DNA of 64,000 nucleotides from Algiphilus aromaticivorans DG1253 (GTDB lineage Bacteria > Pseudomonadota > Gammaproteobacteria > Nevskiales > Nevskiaceae). Under the pieces are notes generated by a model that searched no databases, had not been told where the DNA came from, and saw only the letters and a program-made list of their open reading frames with translations. The translations under genes and the position numbers were made by a program. Of the stretch, positions 27,041 to 36,314 are shown piece by piece (position 1 is the stretch's first letter; each line of letters begins with the position of its first letter). The DNA lies in assembly GCF_000733765.1 (NCBI RefSeq), contig NZ_JPOG01000001.1, positions 1,612,001 through 1,676,000 of the forward strand, read 5' to 3'.

Positions 27041-30000
27041 GCGGCTTCTCCGGCCAGGCTGGCGGCTTCCTGCACGTTGACGCTGACCAGGCGCGAGCTT
27101 CCCGGCTCGGCCATGGTCACGCCGTGCAGATGCTCAGCGAGCGCCATCGTGATCTTGTTGTGGGTAATGATGACAAACTGAACGCTCTGGGACATCTCGC
27201 GGATGACATCGCAGAAGCGGGTGACGTTGGCATCGTCCAGCGGCGCATCGACCTCGTCGAGCAGGCAGAAGGGCGCCGGGTTCAGCTCGAAGAGCGCCAG
27301 CAGCAGCGCCACGGCCGTCATCGCCTTCTCGCCGCCGGACAGCAGGTTGATGGTGGTGTTGCGCTTGCCGGGCGGCCGCGCCATGACGCGCACACCGGCG
27401 GCCAGCAGGTCGTCGTCGGTCAGTTCCAGCGAGGCTTCACCGCCACCGAAGAGCTTCGGAAAGCGCGCCGAGAAGCGGGTGTTCACCATCTCGAAGGTCT
27501 CGCGGAAACGCTGGCGCGTCTCGCGGTCGATCTTGCGGATCGCCTCTTCGAGGGTTTCCAGCGCCTCGGTGATATCGGCGTGCTGCTTGGCCAGTTCTTC
27601 GGCGCGCTCCTGGGTCTCGGTCAGCTCGTCGATGGCCGCGAGGTTGATGGCACCCAGCCGCTCGATGCGCCGCTGCAGCTGCGCCAAGCGCTCCTGCCAG
27701 GCTTCGGCCTCGGCGCCCTCCTCCATCTTCTCGGCTACTTCGGCGCGCGTCACGCCGAATTCCCCGAAGCGCGCGGCCAAGGTCTGGCGCTTGGAGTCCA
27801 GCGTGCTGTAGGCCAGCCGCGCCTCCTGCAGGGCGGATTGCGCCGTTTCGCGCTCGCCCTGCGCTTTCTGCTCGGCCAGACGCGCCTGCTGCAGCGTCTG
27901 CTCGTGATTCTCCATTTCCGTGCGCGCCGCCGCCAGCGTCTTGCGCGCTTCCTCCTGCTTGCCGCGGGCAGCCTCGACGGTCTTCTGGGCCTCGGAGACC
28001 GCCGTCTCGCGCGCCGGCTCCTGGCGACGCTGAGAGAGCGTCTCGGCGAGCTGGCGGGCGCGCGAGGCTGACTCCTCGGCCTGCTTGCCGGCGGACTCGG
28101 CCTCGCTCTGCGCCGCGGCCAGACGCGCCTGCAGGTCCGAGACGCGCTTCTGCTGCTCGGCCAGCTTCGTGCGCGCGGCTTCGCGCGCCTCCCGCGCCTG
28201 CTTCTGGGCGGTGGCGAGCTGCTCGCGCTTCTCGCTCAGCGCCCGAGCGCGGGCTTCCTGCTCGGCCAGCGATTCGCGCAGCTGCGCGCAGTCGGCCTCA
28301 CGCTCGGCGTGCTCGCGCTCGACCTCGGCCAGCGCCTCGTCCAGGCGCTGGCGCTGGGCACTGTGCTGGTCGAACTGTTGCTGGGCCTTGTACTCGGCGG
28401 TCTGGGCACGGGCGTGCGCCTCGCGGGCGCGTTCGGCCTCGGCGCTGGCGCTGCGTCGCGCGGCCACGGCCTCGGACTGCTCGGCGGCGGCGGCCTCGGC
28501 GCGCGTCTCCAGATCCTGCAGGCGGGCACTGACATCGGAGAGTGCGGCCTCGATGCGCTCCAGCCTGCGGCTGCGCGCGATGACGCCCTCGCCCTCGCCT
28601 CGGGGTGGCGTCCGCAGCCAGCCGCGCGCGCGCCAGACGCCGTCGGGCGTGACCACGCTGACGGCGTCGTCGGCAGCGTCGAGCACGGACTGGGCGCTGG
28701 CAGCGTCACGCGCGCAACGCACATCGACGAGCAGCGCACGCACGCCGGCCGGGGCGTCGACCTGTGCGGCCAGCGAATCCTCGTCACCAGCGCCGCCGGC
28801 GGCGGCGTCGCGCACCACGGCGGCACCGGCTTCGGGCGCCTGGTCAAGGGCGGCCAGGGACTTATCCAGATCAGGCGCCAGCGGTGCCTGCAACAGACGG
28901 CCGAGCACATGCTCGACAGCCGTTTCCCAGCCCGAGGCGACGCGGATGCGTTGGCCCAGGCGCTGCGCCTCGCCGAGCCCAACGGCGTGCATCCAGTCAT
29001 GCAGCGCCGGGTCGTCGTCGCCCAGTGCGGCGGACTGCAGTGTCTGCAGCGAAGTCTGCTCACTCTGCAGGCGGGTGTGCTCGTTGCGGCATTCGGCGAG
29101 CTGCTCCTGCAATTCGCCGCGGGCGGACTCGGCCTTTTCGGCGCGCGACTCGGCCGCCTCGGATGCCTCGCGCGCGGCCTTGAGCTTGTCGGCAGCCTCG
29201 GTGGTGGCCTGGCGCGCGGCTTCCAGCCCTTCGGCGTCCGGCTCCGGCGTGCGCGCGCGCTCGGCCTGCAGGCGCTCGCGCCGCTGATTGAGCTGCTGCA
29301 GACCGGATTCCCGCTCGCGCAGGCGCGTGCGCTCGCCGGCGAGCTGCTCCAGCGGCTCGCGGCTTTCGCTGTCGTGGGCGGCCAGCGCGTTGTCGGCCGC
29401 CTCGGCGGCGGCCTCGGCCTGCTCCAGCGCATTGCGGGCGTCTGCCAACTCGCGCTCGGCGGCTTCCCGCTCGGCCTGCAGCTGCTGCTGGCGGTTGCGC
29501 GCCGTTTCGGCCTGCTGCTTGGCCTCGGCCTGGCGCGCCTCGGCACGCTGCTGCTCGTCGCCGAGATTGGCGATCTCGCGATCGCGCATCTCGGCCAGCT
29601 CGCGCGCGTGGCGCAGGGACTGCTCGGCACGGGCGGTCTCGGCCTCGGCGGCGTAGTAGGCGCTCTGCGCTTCGTTGAAGCGGCCTCTGGCGGCCTCCAG
29701 CTCGGTCTCGGCGCGCAGGCGCGCGTCGCGGGCCTCGTTCAGCGCGACGCCGGTGCTGCGCTCGGCGGCCTCACCCTCGCGCACGCGCTCGGCGGCGGCT
29801 TCGGCCTCGGCCTCGGTGTCGCGGGTGTTGAGGAAGTGGATCTCGACCTTGAGCTTTTCCTCCTCCTCGCGGTAGCGCTTGTACTTCTTGGCGTTCTCGG
29901 CCTGACGTTCCAGCGCCCGGGCGCGGGCGCGCACCTCGCCCAGCAGGTCGTCGAGACGCGACAGATTCTCGCGGGTGCTGCGGATGCGCGATTCGGTCTC

Positions 30001-30537
30001 GCGCCGGCGCTCGCGGTAGCGCGAGATGCCGGCGGCTTCCTCCAGCCACTGGCGCAGTTCCTCGGGCTTAGCCTCGATCATGCGCGAGACCATGCCCTGT
30101 TCGATGATGGCGTAGCCCGAGCGCGTACCCAGGCCGGTGCCCAGGAAGAGGTCGACGACGTCGCGGCGCAGACACTTGGAGCCGTTGAGGAAATACTGCG
30201 ACTGGCCGTCGCGCGTCAGCTCGCGCCGCACGGCAACTTCACTGTAGTGCGCGTAGGGCCCCTGCAGCGTGTGGTCGCTGTTGTCGAAGGACAGCTCGAT
30301 GGAGGCGCGGCCAACCGGCTTGCGCGAGCGCGAGCCGTTGAAGATGACGTCCTCCGAGGAGGCCGAGCGCAGCTGCTTCATGCTGGATTCGCCCAGCACC
30401 CAGCGCACGGCGTCGATGATGTTGGACTTGCCGCAGCCGTTGGGTCCGACCACCGCCGTCAGATTGGACGGCAGCGGCAGCGTCGTGACATCGACGAAGG
30501 ACTTGAATCCGGCGAGTTTGATCTGCGAAAGGCGCAT
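27037..30537 (-). CDS. smc: Chromosome segregation ATPase SMC
   Basis: A 1166-residue condensin subunit that organises and segregates the chromosome. The N-terminal head has Walker A GPNGCGKSNIIDAVRW. Two long coiled coils, very rich in Ala, Glu, Arg and Gln, flank a hinge near residues 505-650. The C-terminal head has the signature LLSGGEKAMTAVALLLALF and Walker B FCLLDEVDAPLDD. It is complete and starts the smc-zipA-ligA operon. ScpA/ScpB are not nearby. A reverse ORF of 809 codons lies opposite it, an artefact of GC-rich coiled-coil codons. Confidence 0.97.
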
Positions 30538-30839
30538 GCGGCGGGTTCGGACACCGGCTGCAGAAGATTGGTCGGACCTGACGGAACCGCTATTTCCGGC
30601 AGATCGGGTTTCAGCCCGATGACAGCGCCTGCAAATGGGCGGGGCTGTCGGGCTGAAGCCCGACCTACGGAGATGTCGGAAATATCAGGATGTCGGAATT
30701 ATGACGCGATGAAGAATCATTGCGGTGCCCTAGTGTAGTGCCTCGCGCCGAAGCATCCGCTCGCGTGCGGGCGAACAGGCCGCGCCGGGGCCCGGGCGCT
30801 GGTTTAGCATGAGCGCCCCACCCCTCCCCGCCAGCCGTC
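30538..30839. repeat. Divergent smc/queF intergenic region with REP-like palindromes
   Basis: Two inverted copies of a short palindromic unit lie here: ATCGGGTTTCAGCCCGAT near 30601-30618 and GTCGGGCTGAAGCCCGACC near 30647-30665. A degenerate copy (GGTCGGGCTGAAGGCGGC) is near 46493. They look like REP-type elements common in gammaproteobacterial intergenic DNA. The rest should hold the smc and queF promoters, not resolved. Confidence 0.5.
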
Positions 30840-31265
30840 ATGACCACGCAGCCCGACCGCAGCCTCGAGCGCTTCGACAACCCCGCGCCGCAGCGCGACT
30901 ACACCATCCGCATGCGCCTGCCCGAGTTCACCTGCCTGTGCCCGAAGACCGGCCAGCCGGATTTCGGCACGCTCTATCTCGAGTACGTACCGGAGGCGCA
31001 CTGCCTGGAGCTGAAGGCGCTGAAGCTCTACGTCTGGGCCTTCCGCGACGAGGGGCACTTCCACGAGGCCGTCACCAACCGCATGCTCGACGACATGGTC
31101 GCGGCTATTTCCCCGCGCTTCATGCGCCTGACGGCGGTCTTCAACGTGCGCGGCGGCGTCTACACGCACGTCGTGGTCGAGCACCGCGCCGAGGGCTGGC
31201 AGGGCGCGCTGCCGCCGGCGGCCTGGCATTCGGACCCTACCGCGGCGGCACTGCCGGGCGGCTGA
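30840..31265 (+). CDS. queF: NADPH-dependent preQ0 reductase, unimodular QueF
   Basis: A 141-residue enzyme reducing 7-cyano-7-deazaguanine to preQ1 in queuosine synthesis. The catalytic Cys lies in [19 protein letters not shown]. The NADPH-binding block [22 protein letters not shown] and the later NRMLDDM follow. The length fits the short class (B. subtilis type) rather than the bimodular E. coli form. gluQ, which modifies queuosine in tRNA-Asp, lies 1.5 kb away. Confidence 0.95.
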   Translation: MTTQPDRSLERFDNPAPQRDYTIRMRLPEFTCLCPKTGQPDFGTLYLEYVPEAHCLELKALKLYVWAFRDEGHFHEAVTNRMLDDMVAAISPRFMRLTAVFNVRGGVYTHVVVEHRAEGWQGALPPAAWHSDPTAAALPGG

Positions 31266-31371
31266 GCCGTCACGACTCCGACAAATCCATTACGCAGAAT
31301 CTACGAGTGACGCGGCACGATGCCGGGTGCACCATTGTGTACAGTCATTCACACCCCGGATTCGCTCCACG

Positions 31372-31860
31372 ATGAAGACACTCAACCAGTATCTCGACGC
31401 TTACGGCGTCAGCCACCGCAACCCGACGAATCGGCTTATCCATTTCGTCTGCGTGCCCCTGATCTTCTTCGCCACGTTGGGGCTGCTGTGGTGCCTTCCG
31501 CTGGGCGCCTGGTTCGGGTTGGAAGGCGCAATCGCAGATTGGGTCAACGGCGCCACTGTTCTGGCTGCGGTGTCGGCACTGTTCTACCTGCAACTGTCGT
31601 TCAGCGCGGCGCTGATCATGGGTGGTTGGCTGACCGTCAGCATCGGCGGCATCCTGCTCATCGCGGCCAGCCCGCTGTCGCTGCTCTGGACCAGCGCAGC
31701 GATCTGGGTGGCGGCCTGGGCCGCGCAGTTCTACGGCCACAAGGTCGAGGGCGCCAAGCCCTCCTTCGCCGAGGATCTGCTCTTTCTGCTGATCGGGCCG
31801 CTCTTCGTGGTGGATGAGCTCTGCGGCGGCTTCTTCACCGAGACGCCGCAAGCGCGCTAA
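31372..31860 (+). CDS. Mpo1-like (DUF962) membrane protein
   Basis: A 162-residue protein with four membrane helices. The signature SHRNPTNRLIHFVCVPLIFF near the N-terminus and GHKVEGAKPSFAEDLLFLLIGP near the end match the Mpo1/YGL010w family. The yeast member is an Fe-dependent dioxygenase that alpha-oxidises 2-hydroxy fatty acids, and the conserved His/Glu fit that. The start at 31372 (MKTLNQYLDAYG) is preferred to an upstream one. The bacterial role is inferred. Confidence 0.88.
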   Translation: MKTLNQYLDAYGVSHRNPTNRLIHFVCVPLIFFATLGLLWCLPLGAWFGLEGAIADWVNGATVLAAVSALFYLQLSFSAALIMGGWLTVSIGGILLIAASPLSLLWTSAAIWVAAWAAQFYGHKVEGAKPSFAEDLLFLLIGPLFVVDELCGGFFTETPQAR

Positions 31861-31879
31861 CGCGAGACCGGAGGCGCGC

Positions 31880-32668
31880 TCAGGCCAGACTGGCGTGTCG
31901 CTGCTGCGCGGCGCGCAGATCCGCCAGCGTCACCCAGCCTTCGTTGAGCAGCGTCGGCCGCGCCAGTGTGGTTGGCGCTTCCGGCTCGCCGAGGCTATCG
32001 ACGACCAGATCCGCGCCGGAGAAATCCTCGTTGCGCGTGATCTTGTTGAGGGTCACCACCGTGGCCATGCCGGCATCCAGCGCCGCACGCAGACCAAGGC
32101 GCGAGTCCTCCACCGCGATGGCTTCATCCGGCTGTACGCCGAGTTGGCGCATGGCTTCAAGGTAGAGATCCGGCGCCGGTTTCTTGGCGTAGCCCTCGTC
32201 GCCGCATAGAACAACGTCAAGCTGGCCGCCGATGGTCTTGCCCAGGCTGTGCGCCAGCAGCGAGGCCACCGTGCCGCGGCTGGCGTTGCTGACCACCGCC
32301 AGCTTCACGCCTGCCGCGCTGGCCTCGCCGATCAGTCGCTCGACACCGGGGCGCAGCGGCACCTCGCCCTTCTCGACAATCTTGTGGAAATGCTGCGCCT
32401 TGCGCGCATGCAGATCGCGGATCAGAGCCTCCGGGTCGCTGGTGTCCAGCTCCATGGCCTCGGGCCATTCCGGCTCGTAGCTCTGCATGTAGTGGCGCAG
32501 ACGATCGCGCCCGCCGCCGGGGTGCTGCAGGAGGTCGCGGTAGAGCTTCGCGGTCCAACGCCAGCCGAGACCGGCTTCGCGAAAGGCGCGGTTGTAGGCC
32601 GGACGATGACCGAGAGGCTCGGTATCGGCAAGGGTGCCGTCGAGATCGAAACAGATCGCCCGAAGCAT
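31880..32668 (-). CDS. HAD-superfamily phosphatase, CbbY-like
   Basis: A 262-residue HAD hydrolase. Catalytic Asp residues lie in AICFDLDGTLADTEPLGH, Ser/Asn in LAVVSNASRG, Lys in YAKKPAPDLY, and the second acidic pair in AIAVEDSRLGLRAA. A helical cap follows motif I, as in CbbY/beta-phosphoglucomutase types. Likely substrates are small sugar phosphates. The start at 32668 places motif I at the N-terminus. An in-frame ATG at 32743 would add 25 residues. Confidence 0.88.
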   Translation of the reverse strand: MLRAICFDLDGTLADTEPLGHRPAYNRAFREAGLGWRWTAKLYRDLLQHPGGGRDRLRHYMQSYEPEWPEAMELDTSDPEALIRDLHARKAQHFHKIVEKGEVPLRPGVERLIGEASAAGVKLAVVSNASRGTVASLLAHSLGKTIGGQLDVVLCGDEGYAKKPAPDLYLEAMRQLGVQPDEAIAVEDSRLGLRAALDAGMATVVTLNKITRNEDFSGADLVVDSLGEPEAPTTLARPTLLNEGWVTLADLRAAQQRHASLA

Positions 32669-32788
32669 GTTCACCGCCGAGCTGTTACGCCCGATCTGCC
32701 CGGAGCTGTCCGGTTGTTCTGATGCCGCTGTCTGCGTCTCCATCGCTGTAATAGCTTAGCAATACCGGCTGCCCGCCGCTGCCCTACC

Positions 32789-33721
32789 ATGCCCCTCATG
32801 ACGGCCTCTCATCCGGTCTACCGCGGCCGCTTCGCCCCCACCCCCTCCGGACCGCTGCATCTGGGCTCGCTGCTGACCGCGTTGCTCAGCTATCTCGACG
32901 CGCGCGCGGCAGGCGGCGCGTGGCTGTTGCGCATCGACGATCTCGACGGCCCGCGCTGCGATCCAGCACACAACGACCGCATTCTCCATCAGCTGGAAGC
33001 GCATGGCCTGTACTGGGACGAGGCGCCGCGCTACCAGAGCGCACATCGCGCCGAGTACGTTGAGGCACTGGCCGAGCTGCGCGCAGCCGGGCGCGTTTAC
33101 GGCTGCGACTGCACGCGCCGACGCCTCAAGGATGAATCCACCACAGGCGCGTGGGGGCCGGTCTACAGTGGCCGCTGCCGCAGTCGCGGCCTGGCTGATG
33201 ACGGCGACGACGGTCTGGCGCTGCGCCTGCGTGCGCCGGTCGGTGCAGCGCGCCTGGAGGACGACTGGCAGGGCGTGCTGAGGGGCGACTGGCAGCGCGA
33301 TGTCGGCGACTTCGTGCTGCAGCGGCGCGACGGCATTCCGGGGTACGCGCTGGCCTGCGCGGTGGACGAGCGCGCCATGGGTATCACCCATGTCGTGCGC
33401 GGCGCGGATCTTCTTGTGCCCACCTTCATGCACTGGGCCGTTCTGGACGCGCTGCGCCATGCGCGGCCGCGCAGCCGACATGGTCCGCTGCTGCAACGCG
33501 CTGACGGCGCCAAGCTCTCCAAGCAGAATCACGCTGCGCCCATCGACGAGACACAGGCCGCCGCCTCGCTGCTGTGGTGCTGCGGCTGGCTGGGCGTCGC
33601 GCCCAAGGAAGCGGATGCAGGCAGCGCGCCCGCCGACATCCTGGACGCCGCCGTGGTCAGCTGGCGCGCGCGCACCGCCTCCTCTGTGCCGCAAAACATC
33701 GTTGTCGACAACGACACGTAA
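32789..33721 (+). CDS. gluQ: Glutamyl-Q tRNA(Asp) synthetase
   Basis: A 310-residue truncated GluRS homologue that glutamylates queuosine-34 of tRNA-Asp. The HIGH-type block is FAPTPSGPLHLGSLLTALLS and the KMSKS equivalent is AKLSKQNHAAP. It keeps RIDDLDGPRCDP and the Zn site built from CDC...C, but lacks the anticodon-binding domain, the hallmark of GluQ. It fits functionally with queF. In many gammaproteobacteria it sits near dksA, which is not seen here. Confidence 0.93.
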   Translation: MPLMTASHPVYRGRFAPTPSGPLHLGSLLTALLSYLDARAAGGAWLLRIDDLDGPRCDPAHNDRILHQLEAHGLYWDEAPRYQSAHRAEYVEALAELRAAGRVYGCDCTRRRLKDESTTGAWGPVYSGRCRSRGLADDGDDGLALRLRAPVGAARLEDDWQGVLRGDWQRDVGDFVLQRRDGIPGYALACAVDERAMGITHVVRGADLLVPTFMHWAVLDALRHARPRSRHGPLLQRADGAKLSKQNHAAPIDETQAAASLLWCCGWLGVAPKEADAGSAPADILDAAVVSWRARTASSVPQNIVVDNDT

Positions 33722-33797
33722 TAGTGCACACATAACGCGCGTGCTAACGTCCCCGCCGATTTATAATGCACCGCAGCATTTTCCGGACAGGGCACCC

Positions 33798-34289
33798 ATG
33801 AGCGACGTGCGCGTCATCAAGAAGTATCCGAACCGCCGTTTGTACGACACGGCCATCAGCCGCTACATCACACTGGAGGAGATCCGTCAGCTGGTGCTCG
33901 ACAACCGGCCCTTCCAGGTCATCGACAAACGCACCCACGACGACATCACGCGCTCGATCCTGCTGCAGGTCATCGCCGAGCAGGAACAGGGCGGCGACCC
34001 CATCTTTCAGACCGACCTTCTCAAACACATCATCCGCTTCTACGGCGACCCGATGCAGGGCAGCATCAGCCGCTACCTGGAGCTGTCGATGCAGATGTTC
34101 CTGGAGAAGCAGCATCACTTCTCGGACCAGCTTCGGACCATGCTCGGCCGTGCCGAGCAGCCCTTCCATCAGCTGCGTGAGATGGCCGAGGAGCACGTGC
34201 CGATCTGGCGCACGGTGCGTCGTGAATTCTTGAAGAACCTGGGCCGAGAAAAAGCCGCGCGCGACGCGCGAAACGGCCAGAAGCAGTAA
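33798..34289 (+). CDS. phaR: PhaR-type polyhydroxyalkanoate synthesis regulator
   Basis: A 163-residue DNA- and PHA-binding repressor. The N-terminal domain is unmistakable: RVIKKYPNRRLYDTAISRYI followed by TLEEIRQLVLDNRPFQVID. It controls phasin genes in response to PHA granules. No pha biosynthesis gene is in the window. It ends just before kdsB, which runs the other way. Confidence 0.9.
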   Translation: MSDVRVIKKYPNRRLYDTAISRYITLEEIRQLVLDNRPFQVIDKRTHDDITRSILLQVIAEQEQGGDPIFQTDLLKHIIRFYGDPMQGSISRYLELSMQMFLEKQHHFSDQLRTMLGRAEQPFHQLREMAEEHVPIWRTVRREFLKNLGREKAARDARNGQKQ

Positions 34290-34300
34290 GCCGCCGGAGC

Positions 34301-35053
34301 TCAGTCGCCGGCGAGTAGCGCGCGCACCGATTCCAGATCCGCTTCCGTATCAACGCCGCGCCCCGGCGCGGCGACGACCCGCGCCACCGCGATGGGCATG
34401 CCCTGCTCCAGTGCGCGCAGCTGCTCCAGCGCCTCCAGCGCCTCCAGGATTCCGGGCCGCAGGCTGGCGAAGCGGCGCAGCGCCGCCACCCGATAGCCGT
34501 AGACCCCGATATGGCGCAGCGCGCTTTCCGGGCAGTCGGCGCCATCGGCGTCGCGCGGGAAAGGGATGCGCGCACGCGAAAAGTAAAGCGCCCGGTCACG
34601 CGCGTCGCAGACAACCTTGACGACATTGGGGTTGGCGAAGGCCTCCGGATCCGAAAGAGCGTGCGCACAGGTACTGATCGCGGCCTCCGGATCCTCCACC
34701 AGCTTGCTCGCGCAGGCCGCCACCACCTCGGGCGGCATCATCGGCTCATCGCCCTGCAGATTGACGATGCAGCGATCGTCCTTCCAGCCGCGCGCGGTGG
34801 CGACCTCATGCACGCGGTCGGTGCCGCTGTGATGCATGGGCGAGGTCAGCTGTACATCGGCACCGAATGCGCGGCAGGCTTCCACCACGCGCTCGTTGTC
34901 GGCAGCGATAACCACCGAGCGCGCTCCGGCCTCGACCGCGCGGTCATAAACATGCGCGATCAACGGCCGCCCGCCAATATCGGCAAGCACCTTGCCGGGC
35001 AGGCGCGTGGAACCCAGCCGCGCCGGGATGACGACGTCGAAGTCGGCGCTCAC
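34301..35053 (-). CDS. kdsB: CMP-KDO synthetase (3-deoxy-manno-octulosonate cytidylyltransferase)
   Basis: A 250-residue enzyme making CMP-KDO for lipopolysaccharide inner core. The nucleotide-binding loop VVIPARLGSTRLPGKVLADIGGRP opens the protein. CIVNLQGDEPMMPPEVV and RHIGVYGYRVAALRRFASLRP follow. It is the last gene of the msbA-lpxK-trm112-kdsB operon, with 7 bp to its upstream neighbour. Confidence 0.96.
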   Translation of the reverse strand: MSADFDVVIPARLGSTRLPGKVLADIGGRPLIAHVYDRAVEAGARSVVIAADNERVVEACRAFGADVQLTSPMHHSGTDRVHEVATARGWKDDRCIVNLQGDEPMMPPEVVAACASKLVEDPEAAISTCAHALSDPEAFANPNVVKVVCDARDRALYFSRARIPFPRDADGADCPESALRHIGVYGYRVAALRRFASLRPGILEALEALEQLRALEQGMPIAVARVVAAPGRGVDTEADLESVRALLAGD

Positions 35054-35060
35054 AAACGAC

Positions 35061-35252
35061 TCAGTCGCGGACCTGGTCCAGCTCGGCTTCGCTCAGCGTG
35101 CGCGCTTCCTCTTCCAGCATGACGGGGATGCCGTCACGCACGGGATAGGCCAGCTTGCCGGCCTTCGACCACAGCTCCTGGTCGGCCTCGCGCCAGATCA
35201 GCGGCGCACCGGTCACCGGGCAAACGAGAATGTCGAGCAGATGCTTGTCCAT
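35061..35252 (-). CDS. ycaR: Trm112/YcaR family protein
   Basis: A 63-residue protein. [16 protein letters not shown] and [18 protein letters not shown] mark the Trm112 family, a small fold that partners methyltransferases in eukaryotes. Bacterial members sit between lpxK and kdsB, as here. Only one Cys of the usual Zn-binding set is present, so it probably binds no metal. Confidence 0.92.
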   Translation of the reverse strand: MDKHLLDILVCPVTGAPLIWREADQELWSKAGKLAYPVRDGIPVMLEEEARTLSEAELDQVRD

Positions 35253-35288
35253 GAAGAGCCTGGGGCAGAGAAAGGGAAACGATAGCGC

Positions 35289-36311
35289 TTATGCGCGCAG
35301 CGCGATGCGGGTCAGCAGTCCGTCGATACGCGCCGCACCATCACCGGCCCACTGCAGCCGCGCGGCCACGGCGAAGCAGGTGCGGCCGACGACGCGCTCG
35401 GGCGGCAGTTTGACGGCGTCCTTCTCGGTCATCAACAGCGGCGAATCGCCGGCGGCCGCCAGCACGGCATCCGGCACGGTTTCGTGATCGGCCAGCGGGT
35501 GCGTGACGACATCGAGGCCCGCTTCGCGCAGCGCCGTGAAAAAGCGCTCCGGATCGCCGATGCCGGCGGTAGCGTGCACGCGCTGGCCATTGAAGGCGGA
35601 CAGCGGCACATGCCGGTCGTCGGCCATCGCCAGGGCCTCGTCCAGTATCAGGTCGAAGCGCGCACCGTTGTGCGCCGCGCGCAACGCTTCGCCGCGCTCA
35701 CCGGAGCCGTTGACAGCCACCAGATCGCAGGCCGCCAAGCGCGCCTCCGGCTCACGCAGCGGCCCGGCGGGCAGGCGCCAGCCGTTGCCCAGACCGCGCC
35801 GACCGTCGACCACGCAGAGCTCGGCTACGCGCGGCATGCGGTAATGCTGCAGGCCGTCGTCGGCGATGACGAAATCGACATCGCCACGCTCGGCGAGTTG
35901 CTGCACAGCCTGGCGCCGGTCGCGCGCCACGCAGACCGGCGCGCCCGTGCGACGCGCAATGAGTAGCGGTTCATCACCGACCGCGCCGGGGTCGCTGTCG
36001 GCGCGCACGAGAGCGGGCGCCGCCCCTGCCCGGCCGTAGCCACGGCTGACCACGCCGGGACGAAGCCCGCGCGCGCGAGCGCGTTCCACCAGTTCGATGC
36101 ACAGCGGTGTCTTGCCGGCGCCGCCGGCGGTGATATTGCCGACCACAACCACTGGCAGCGGCAGCGCTTCCACGGCTGCGCGCTGGCGGGCAGCACGGCG
36201 GTCGGCGATGCGGCCGTAGAGCGCGGCCAGCGGGCGCAGCGTCGCCGGAGGCGGCGCTTCGGCGTACCAGAGCGCGTTGCAGCGCGCCTCGATGGCTGCC
36301 CGCAGGCTCAT
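35289..36311 (-). CDS. lpxK: Tetraacyldisaccharide 4'-kinase
   Basis: A 340-residue inner-membrane kinase adding the 4'-phosphate to the lipid A precursor. An N-terminal amphipathic segment and the P-loop VVVGNITAGGAGKTPLCIEL are clear, and VVSRGYGR and DVDFVIADDGLQHYRM follow. It starts 3 bp after the msbA stop, so the two are probably coupled. Length is typical. Confidence 0.95.
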   Translation of the reverse strand: MSLRAAIEARCNALWYAEAPPPATLRPLAALYGRIADRRAARQRAAVEALPLPVVVVGNITAGGAGKTPLCIELVERARARGLRPGVVSRGYGRAGAAPALVRADSDPGAVGDEPLLIARRTGAPVCVARDRRQAVQQLAERGDVDFVIADDGLQHYRMPRVAELCVVDGRRGLGNGWRLPAGPLREPEARLAACDLVAVNGSGERGEALRAAHNGARFDLILDEALAMADDRHVPLSAFNGQRVHATAGIGDPERFFTALREAGLDVVTHPLADHETVPDAVLAAAGDSPLLMTEKDAVKLPPERVVGRTCFAVAARLQWAGDGAARIDGLLTRIALRA

Positions 36312-36314
36312 GTT

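Noticed and set aside
28309-30738. 809-codon plus-strand ORF opposite smc
   Set aside because: Its Leu/Gly/Ala-rich product is the antisense reading of the smc coiled coil, and smc has all SMC motifs.
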